From: Bacillota bacterium
Lineage (GTDB): Bacteria > Bacillota > Clostridia > Oscillospirales > Acutalibacteraceae
DNA length: 27,301 bases
NCBI GenBank assembly: GCA_023460155.1
Contig: JAEWRF010000206.1
Span: forward strand, 1 to 27,301
Direction: 5' to 3'
Part shown: in pieces, positions 22,319 through 27,301 of the stretch
Layout of the letters: each line of letters opens with the position of its first letter
Numbering within the stretch: the stretch's first letter is position 1
Position numbers and translations under genes: made by a program
Notes under the pieces: model-generated
Database searches by the model: none
What the model was told of the DNA's origin: nothing
Seen by the model: only the letters and a program-made list of their open reading frames with translations

Positions 22319-23026
22319 TTAACCCCTGTTTCCGTTGTTGAATTCCGCACGCAGACGGTTCAAGGCATCCAGACTTTCCTTCATGCCGTCCCGTTTGATG
22401 CAGGTGCTGCCGCAGACGAAAATATCCACGTCTCCGGCACCGTAGGTCTTCATATTATCGGGAGAAATGCGGCCGTCGATCTCAATTTTCGTGGAAAGGT
22501 GCCGCTCGTCGATCATCCGGCGCAGCTCGCGGATTTTGCGGTCCGCGTAAGATACCTGCTTTTCCCCTTTGACGGAGGCGTACCCCGGATTGATCAGCAT
22601 CAAAAGAACCGTGTCGCATTTTTCCAGCACATAGTCAAGCTCGGAAAGCGGCGTGGCGGGCTTCAAAGCGACGCCGGCCTTAACGCCCTTCGCGTGGATT
22701 TTATTCAGCATGCCGTCGATGTGCGGCGCGGTCTCAGCGTGGAACACAATCTGCTGCACCCCGATGTCCAGCAGCTCGTCCACAAAAAAGTCCGGCTCGG
22801 TCACCATGACGTGACAGTCGAATTCCAGGTCCGTCTTTGCGCGCAGCTGGCGGACCGTATCGAGGCCGAGCGGCATACTCGGGCTGAAATGGCCGTCCAG
22901 AATATCGACGTGGAGCATTTCAATTCCGTTTTCTTTGAGTACCCGGACCTGATGCTCCAGATTGGTCATATCCAGAGTGATTAAAGAAGGAGACAGAATG
23001 CATTTTTCATCCCAGATTTTATTCAT
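22319..23026 (-). CDS. ribulose-phosphate 3-epimerase family enzyme (Rpe/AlsE-like)
   Basis: A 235-residue TIM barrel. It has LSPSL (11-15), LHVDILDGHFSPS (38-50) with H39 and D41, DCHVMVTEP (70-78) with H72, and IEIDGRISPD (181-190) with D184: the metal and acid/base set of Rpe. The loop after strand 6 reads NPGYASVKGEKQ where housekeeping Rpe has NPGFGGQ, so the active-site lid differs and the substrate may be a hexulose 6-phosphate, as in AlsE (allulose-6-phosphate epimerase). The ATG at 23026 is chosen over an upstream in-frame codon; it overlaps the kinase stop by 8 bp, and AGGGTGA is within the kinase end. It precedes the HxlB gene by 2 bp. Confidence 0.88.
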   Translation of the reverse strand: MNKIWDEKCILSPSLITLDMTNLEHQVRVLKENGIEMLHVDILDGHFSPSMPLGLDTVRQLRAKTDLEFDCHVMVTEPDFFVDELLDIGVQQIVFHAETAPHIDGMLNKIHAKGVKAGVALKPATPLSELDYVLEKCDTVLLMLINPGYASVKGEKQVSYADRKIRELRRMIDERHLSTKIEIDGRISPDNMKTYGAGDVDIFVCGSTCIKRDGMKESLDALNRLRAEFNNGNRG

Positions 23027-23969
23027 GGCATTCACCCTGTGAAAGCAGCGCCTCAATTTTCTCCCGGGTGGGGAGGGAAGCGATCGCTCCTTTGCTCTGG
23101 CAGCAGATCCAGCCCGCGGCGTTGCCGTAATTCATGGCTTTCCGAATTGCTTCGGCAGAAAGCTGCCCGACGTTCTCAATGCCCTGAATGCGCAGGCCCG
23201 AGAGGAAACCGCCCCAGAAGGCGTCTCCTGCGCCCGTCGTGTCGACCGCCTTTTTGCTGATGCCGGGTATTTCGATGGTCTCTCCCCGGAAAAAGCAGCG
23301 GGCGCCGTGCGAGCCGAGCGTCTCCATCGTCAGCGCAATATCATTCTCAGCCATGACGGCCGCAACGTTTGATTCGCCGCCCAGCATGCCGACTTCCTCG
23401 TCGGAAATCTTCAGCAGGTCCACGCAGGGAAGGATCTCAAGCACCGCCCTGGTACAGGCGTCCTGATCGTCGTTCCACATCAGATTCCGGTAATTGACGT
23501 CAAAGCTGACCATTTTACCGAATTCGTGTCCAAGCTTCAGGGCTTTGCGGGTTGCCTCCGCCACCGGTTCGGCGGACAGGGAGCAGGAGCCGGCATGGAC
23601 GATCACACTTGCTTTAATATCCTCCTCCCTGACATCGGAAGGCTCCAGGAACATATCCGCCCCCGGCTTGCGGGCGAACGTAAAAGAACGTTCGCCGCTC
23701 TCAGTGAGACTGACGAACGCCATTGTCGTAATCGCTTTGGCGCAGTAATTGGGGTTGAGCACGTTAACGCGGTTTTCTTTCAGTGTTTGAACAAGAAAAC
23801 GGCCGAAATCGTCGTCTCCGACGCTGCAGCACAGGCTGGTTTCCAAGCCGTTCCGCGCAGCCGCAATGGCTACGTTCGCAGGAGCTCCGCCCGCATTGCG
23901 GATATAACTTCCGGGTTCCGTCCCGGGAATAAAATCAATCACCATTTCACCGATCGAAAAAATATCCAT
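23019..23969 (-). CDS. PfkB-family carbohydrate kinase (fructokinase-like)
   Basis: A 316-residue ribokinase-fold enzyme. The N-terminal sugar-site motif NAGGAPANVA (25-34) and the C-terminal DTTGAGDAF (243-251), with catalytic base D249, are both intact. The start at 23969 is supported by GGAGG 5 bp upstream; an in-frame GTG at 23981 overlaps that site. The sequence is closest in feel to fructokinases, which make ketose phosphates. It is the first enzyme gene of the leftward cluster, 215 bp after the ROK gene, and overlaps the epimerase gene by 8 bp. It is well placed to phosphorylate the ketose made by D-lyxose isomerase. Confidence 0.92.
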   Translation of the reverse strand: MDIFSIGEMVIDFIPGTEPGSYIRNAGGAPANVAIAAARNGLETSLCCSVGDDDFGRFLVQTLKENRVNVLNPNYCAKAITTMAFVSLTESGERSFTFARKPGADMFLEPSDVREEDIKASVIVHAGSCSLSAEPVAEATRKALKLGHEFGKMVSFDVNYRNLMWNDDQDACTRAVLEILPCVDLLKISDEEVGMLGGESNVAAVMAENDIALTMETLGSHGARCFFRGETIEIPGISKKAVDTTGAGDAFWGGFLSGLRIQGIENVGQLSAEAIRKAMNYGNAAGWICCQSKGAIASLPTREKIEALLSQGECHE

Positions 23970-24044
23970 AATGACCTCCACAAACTGACGAATCTGAATT
24001 TCCCGGGTGTTCTTGAAACACCGGTAAAGCGTTGGAATGGGTTT

Positions 24045-24083
24045 TTTCCCTGCGATACAAGGGGAGCAAGTATCGCAGGGAAA
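24045..24083. other. 14-bp perfect inverted repeat in the leader of the PfkB operon
   Basis: TTTCCCTGCGATAC (24045-24058) and GTATCGCAGGGAAA (24070-24083) flank an 11-base loop. It lies between the ROK stop and the PfkB start. Neither strand shows a T run directly after the stem, so it is not a clear terminator; it could be a regulatory RNA hairpin, an operator or a 3' processing signal for the ROK transcript. A shorter repeat, ATGCC (24107-24111) with GGCAT (24117-24121), lies just beyond. Confidence 0.6.
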
Positions 24084-24184
24084 TCAAGGTACCATATTTA
24101 TCAACAATGCCCTTTTGGCATCTGTCATAAACTTCTTTTCACAAAGCGGTTTTCAATCGCGAAACGGGGAAAGCAGAAAACAGA

Positions 24185-25351
24185 TCAATCAAACAGGAAA
24201 CGTCCCTGAAAAATCTTGTTTATGGCGTTGCAGGCCGCTCCGAGCACCACCGCGTCGCGCTCGAAATACGCTTTGCAGACACGGATGTGAACGTCGTCGT
24301 CACCGAATTTTCGCGTATTGATTTCCTGATCCAGCAAATCGATGCACCATTCCGGCCAATAGACACAGTGCTGCCCCATAATGACGATTTCAGGGTTGAG
24401 AATATTGATGCTGCTGACGACGGCGAAAGAGAGTTTTTCAATCGCCTCGGTAAAGATCCTCGCAACTTCCGGGTGATCCGTCATCTGGCAGAAATCGGCG
24501 TAGGAATAATATTTGCCCGTTGCCTGCTGCAGCAGAGTGAGAAGATAGGTGGAATTGACGTAGCGCTCAACGCAGCCGCGCCCGCCGCAGACGCAGGGAA
24601 TTCCCTGATAATCAATACTGACGTGGCCCATTTCCGGCGGGAGGCCGCGGCGGTTATTGTAAAAGCGGTTGTGCGATACAACCCCGCAGCCGACGCCTTC
24701 GCTGACGCCTACAAACAGAATATCTTCATAATTGCGGCCGTTCCCATACAGCTTTTCCGCAAGGACGGCGCTCTGGTTGTCGTTGTCGAAAAACACCGGA
24801 AGCTGGTAGCGCTCCTCGATTGCTTTCACAATTTCAACGTTCTTGATATCGAAGAAAAAATAGGGATGAAGGATAATGCCCTTTTTGATGCTGATCGGAC
24901 CGATGGAAGCAAGCCCGATTGCAATGACATTTTTCTCTTCCAGAAGCAGTGTGTCGATCAGCTGAAATACGTTCTGAACCAGACGCTCCGCGTTCAGGTT
25001 CTCCGTTGTCAGCGACTGGCGCTTCAGAATATTCAGGTTCATATTGCAGAGGACGGCTTCGCAGCGGGAACGCACAATGGACACGCCGATGACTTTGGGA
25101 GCCTCGGAGGAAATGACCAGCTTGATCGGATTCCGACCCATCGTGTCGTTCTGCTCCGAATCCCGTTCTTCAATCAGCTTTTTCTCGACCAGCTCCGTTA
25201 CAATATTAGTGACCGTCATTTTGCTCAGACCGCTGGAACGCGCCAGATCGGCACGGGACAGGCACTGCCCGGTCGCAATCAGCCTCAGAATCAAGGCACG
25301 ATTGCTTTTTTTGAAATCGTTACGATTTTTGCCGAGCTTTCCCTGTGCCAT
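24185..25351 (-). CDS. ROK-family transcriptional regulator
   Basis: A 388-residue XylR/NagC-type protein. Residues 17-62 form a winged helix-turn-helix (LSRADLARSSGLSKMTVTNI). The rest is a ROK sugar-kinase fold with FDNDNQSA (188-195), GVSEGVGCGVV (215-225) and the zinc site H243 in PPEMGH plus C253, C255 and C260 in CVCGGRGC. Such regulators repress sugar genes until a sugar or sugar phosphate binds the ROK domain. GAGGGATAAAA precedes the ATG. It sits between two leftward sugar modules and has its own promoter with an overlapping inverted repeat. Autoregulation and control of the downstream operon are likely but inferred. Confidence 0.93.
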   Translation of the reverse strand: MAQGKLGKNRNDFKKSNRALILRLIATGQCLSRADLARSSGLSKMTVTNIVTELVEKKLIEERDSEQNDTMGRNPIKLVISSEAPKVIGVSIVRSRCEAVLCNMNLNILKRQSLTTENLNAERLVQNVFQLIDTLLLEEKNVIAIGLASIGPISIKKGIILHPYFFFDIKNVEIVKAIEERYQLPVFFDNDNQSAVLAEKLYGNGRNYEDILFVGVSEGVGCGVVSHNRFYNNRRGLPPEMGHVSIDYQGIPCVCGGRGCVERYVNSTYLLTLLQQATGKYYSYADFCQMTDHPEVARIFTEAIEKLSFAVVSSINILNPEIVIMGQHCVYWPEWCIDLLDQEINTRKFGDDDVHIRVCKAYFERDAVVLGAACNAINKIFQGRFLFD

Positions 25352-25376
25352 TTTTATCCCTCATTACCAAAATTTA

Positions 25377-25414
25377 CTTCAAAAATATAGTTCTATTATA
25401 TTTATTTTTTGAAG
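25377..25414. promoter_or_regulatory. inverted repeat over the ROK promoter, probable operator
   Basis: CTTCAAAAA (25377-25385) and TTTTTGAAG (25406-25414) are perfect 9-bp arms separated by 20 bp that include the -10 box. AT-rich inverted repeats of this sort are typical ROK-regulator operators. It is the best candidate for autoregulation by the adjacent ROK gene. Confidence 0.55.
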
Positions 25415-25423
25415 CAAAATCAA
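25395..25423 (-). promoter_or_regulatory. promoter of the ROK regulator gene
   Basis: On the minus strand, TTGATT (25423-25418) and a perfect TATAAT (25400-25395) are 17 bp apart. The -35 overlaps the stop codon of the upstream PfkB gene, so the ROK gene has its own start inside a gene series. Confidence 0.75.
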
Positions 25424-26385
25424 CTGCTGTAGGTTCCGTTTATCAAAGCACGGATGTTGGCCTGACTGATTTTTCCCTCCATCGGTCCAAAGGCCGCTAC
25501 GTTCAGCCCGCCCGCCGCGGCGGCCATCTGAGCGCATTCAACCATGGAACGGCCTTCCAGCAAACCGCACAGGAACGCTCCGTCGGAGGAATCTCCCGCG
25601 CCGGTGGAATCCACAACCGGCAGGTCGTATAAGCCCTGATCAAAGGTCTCGCCGTTTCGGGTATAGACACGGGAACCCTTCGACCCCATTTTCAGGAGGA
25701 TCACTTCAAGGTTCGGATTCTGGAAGCATTTTTTCACGGCGGATTCGACGTCTTTTTCTTCCGTCAGCAGAAGCAGTTCTTCAATGCCGGGTTCAAAAAC
25801 GTTCGTCTCGGCCAGAATTGCCCGGATAATCCGGAACGATTCGCCGCTCTTGGCCGGATTCGTCAGATGCTCGACGCGGACATTGGGGTCAAAACTGATT
25901 TTTGTGCCCTGCGCCTTCATAGCCTGCACCGTTTTTACGATTTCCCAGCCGTATTCCAGCCGGGCCGTCAAAGCGCAGCCCATCACATGCAGAAATTTGG
26001 CTTCCTTCAGGGCCGGGTCCGTAACATCGGGCATTTTTGCCTCCGTCGCGGGCGTGTGATCCCAGTGGAATAGATACCGGCGGCCTCCGTCGTGGTCATA
26101 GGAGACGAAAGCGCATGCCGTGGAATTGTCGGGATCGACCAATACCTTGGAGACGTCGACCCCGTCGGCGGAAAGACGGTTGAGAATGCATTCGCCGAAC
26201 CCGTCTTTTCCCACTCCGGAAATAATGCCGCAGCTGTGCCCCATGCGGGCGACCGTAGAAATCATAATTGCCGAGGAGCCGGAGGGGAAGGGTCCTTTGA
26301 ACAGCGCGGGCTGATTCATCGGGGAGTCCTTTTCCGTGCGCATGATTTCCACCAGGGTTTCTCCCATTGTCCAAATCTCAGCCAC
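25420..26385 (-). CDS. PfkB-family carbohydrate kinase, second copy
   Basis: A 321-residue ribokinase-fold enzyme that differs clearly from the PfkB kinase at 23019-23969. Its C-terminal motif is DSTGAGDSSDGAF (259-271) with catalytic base D265; the residue after GAGDS is Ser where Phe is usual. The N-terminal sugar-site GG-x-x-N motif is replaced by KGPFPSGSSAI (30-40), a variant seen in a subgroup of sugar kinases. The start is GTG at 26385, overlapping the VOC gene's end by 8 bp, with GAGGAGG 9 bp upstream. It follows an aldolase and a VOC protein. A keto-sugar kinase of the tagatose type is plausible but not proven. Confidence 0.88.
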   Translation of the reverse strand: MAEIWTMGETLVEIMRTEKDSPMNQPALFKGPFPSGSSAIMISTVARMGHSCGIISGVGKDGFGECILNRLSADGVDVSKVLVDPDNSTACAFVSYDHDGGRRYLFHWDHTPATEAKMPDVTDPALKEAKFLHVMGCALTARLEYGWEIVKTVQAMKAQGTKISFDPNVRVEHLTNPAKSGESFRIIRAILAETNVFEPGIEELLLLTEEKDVESAVKKCFQNPNLEVILLKMGSKGSRVYTRNGETFDQGLYDLPVVDSTGAGDSSDGAFLCGLLEGRSMVECAQMAAAAGGLNVAAFGPMEGKISQANIRALINGTYSS

Positions 26386-26791
26386 GGGACTCTGCCTCCT
26401 CTGCCGTTTTGTACTTCTGGATGAACTCGATAATCTCGCAGTTCGGCCCTTCGATGCAGACGTATTTTACGCCGTGCTCCCAGTAGGGCAGGAAGCAGGG
26501 GCCTTCCACGATTTTGAAACCGTCGGCAGCAGCCTCTTTCGAGCAGGCCTCGATATCGGTGCAGTTGAGCGCGATGTGATCGATCGCGCCGCGGACACCC
26601 GTGGCCTTGCCGTCTTTTTCATAGGTTTCAACCAGAATGCCGCCAAAGTCAAAGAACATGACGCGATTGCCCTGATACAGGGTTTCCCATTTTTTATGGA
26701 AGCCCAGAGAAAGATAGAACTTCTCCGTGGCTTCAATATCGTTGGTAGGGATGCCAAAATGCTGATAACCATCCACATATTCGGTCAGCAT
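26378..26791 (-). CDS. VOC-family (glyoxalase/dioxygenase superfamily) metalloprotein
   Basis: A 137-residue protein with two paired beta-alpha-beta-beta-beta modules. Metal-ligand candidates occur at canonical positions: H11 in YQHFGIP, E55 in LVETYE, H72 in IDHIALN and E122 in EIIEFIQK. Length matches single-domain lactoylglutathione lyase or methylmalonyl-CoA epimerase-like members. AAAGGGG lies ahead of the ATG. It is placed between a class II aldolase and a PfkB kinase, overlapping the latter by 8 bp, so it may be a sugar isomerase or epimerase, or detoxify methylglyoxal made from dihydroxyacetone phosphate. Both roles are inferences; sequence alone does not decide. Confidence 0.85.
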   Translation of the reverse strand: MLTEYVDGYQHFGIPTNDIEATEKFYLSLGFHKKWETLYQGNRVMFFDFGGILVETYEKDGKATGVRGAIDHIALNCTDIEACSKEAAADGFKIVEGPCFLPYWEHGVKYVCIEGPNCEIIEFIQKYKTAEEAESRG

Positions 26792-26822
26792 GATTTTTTC
26801 CCCTTTCTTCTCAGTTTCCGCC

Positions 26823-27301
26823 TTAATAAATGCTTTTCAGTACTGCGGGCGCCTTGCCGGTGCAGCCGAACAGATCGCATTTGGAAGAGATTTCGTCGGC
26901 GATGGCCTTACGCCCCGGGCCTACGATTTTGCGGGGGTCATATTCGGATTCGGGCAGCGTCTTGATCGCGTTGCGCACGGCGTCCGTATAAACCCGTTTC
27001 AGTCCGGTTCCCACATTGATCTTGCTCATGCCCATAGCGGCGCATTTGCGGAAATCGTCTTCCGGCACGCCGGTGCCGCCGTGGAGAACCAGGGGGACCT
27101 TGCAGCATGCGCGGATTTTCTCCAGCAGGTCGAAACGGATCTTGGGAGCCGCTTTATAGAAGCCGTGCGCCGTGCCGATCGCAACTGCAAGAGCGTCCAG
27201 CTGGGTTTCCTCGACAAAACGCGGAACCAGAGTCGGGTCCGTATACGCCTTGTCGGCGTCTTCGGACGAAACCCGGACGTTGTCTTCATGACCGGCCAGC
27301 A
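26823..27301 (-). CDS. class II ketose-bisphosphate aldolase, C-terminal part (5' end outside window)
   Basis: The minus-strand frame is open from the window end (first full codon at 27299) to a TAA at 26823, giving 158 residues of C-terminal domain. Zinc ligands are visible in AIGTAHGFY and LHGGTGVP, and the phosphate motif is INVGTGLK. The other aldolase in this window has NYATD at that position, so the two are paralogs and not recent copies. The N-terminal part with the catalytic Asp lies outside. The C-terminal tail (FGCTGKAPAVLK) is Cys/Gly-containing and extends beyond usual FbaA. It is 31 bp upstream of the VOC gene and heads the second module seen here. Confidence 0.9.
   Translation of the reverse strand, partial: LAGHEDNVRVSSEDADKAYTDPTLVPRFVEETQLDALAVAIGTAHGFYKAAPKIRFDLLEKIRACCKVPLVLHGGTGVPEDDFRKCAAMGMSKINVGTGLKRVYTDAVRNAIKTLPESEYDPRKIVGPGRKAIADEISSKCDLFGCTGKAPAVLKSIY

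Noticed and set aside
21738..23026. Formaldehyde-fixing RuMP pair (HxlA plus HxlB)
   Set aside because: The partner has Rpe/AlsE active-site residues (H39, D41, H72, D184), not HxlA motifs, and the surrounding genes are for sugar catabolism.
24137..24160. A cre-like (CcpA) sequence near the end of the ROK gene gap, TTGAAAACCGCTTTG on the minus strand
   Set aside because: The spacing around the central CG is off by one base from the consensus, so the match is weak.
24287..25390. A 367-codon open frame on the plus strand
   Set aside because: It is antisense to the ROK regulator, has no recognisable motif, and runs into the ROK promoter.

Overview
The window looks like a chromosomal stretch of a carbohydrate- and peptide-scavenging Clostridia member (Bacillota, possibly Oscillospiraceae-like). 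This rests on strong AGGAGG-type ribosome sites, lipoprotein solute-binding proteins with Ala/Gln/Ser linkers, a sugar ABC importer with no ATPase of its own, and AraC and ROK regulators beside GH3, PfkB and class II aldolase genes. Coding DNA is fairly GC-rich and spacers are AT-rich. The taxon is an inference. I see no rRNA, tRNA, CRISPR array, insertion sequence or phage gene.

Left, rightward (1-2956): the 3' end of an FGGY sugar kinase, a nucleotidyltransferase-fold protein, a BtpA/SgcQ protein and a FrlC-like ketose 3-epimerase form one operon, closed by two tandem hairpins. Next come an AraC regulator (+, 3048-3902) and a leftward GH3 beta-xylosidase/glucosidase (3990-6179), which converge on a shared bidirectional terminator. 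Divergent from GH3, across a 370-bp AT-rich region with a good promoter and a 14-bp palindrome in its spacer, lies a CUT1 sugar importer (binding protein plus two permeases, 6550-9783). The pairing suggests import and hydrolysis of short xylo- or gluco-oligosaccharides.

Middle: an isolated GT2 glycosyltransferase sits between two strong terminators (10044-11060). A complete oligopeptide importer follows in the order oppB-oppC-oppD-oppF-oppA (11445-17069), led by a consensus-like promoter and a terminator-like leader hairpin. Behind it is a cytoplasmic class A beta-lactamase-fold serine hydrolase (17153-18013), perhaps acting on imported peptides.

Right (18089-27301) is all leftward and is the most interesting part. 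Seven enzymes sit in tight series behind a ROK repressor: PfkB kinase, ribulose-phosphate-3-epimerase-family enzyme, HxlB-type 6-phospho-3-hexuloisomerase, DUF4432 mutarotase-like protein, D-lyxose isomerase, class II aldolase and P-loop kinase. A two-TM small protein ends the series. Upstream of the repressor is a second module of class II aldolase (cut by the window end), VOC protein and another PfkB kinase. Together they look like a rare-aldose catabolic pathway: isomerise, phosphorylate, epimerise or shift the keto group, then cleave. The true substrate cannot be read from the sequence. The ROK gene has its own near-consensus promoter, overlapped by a 9-bp-arm inverted repeat that may be its operator.
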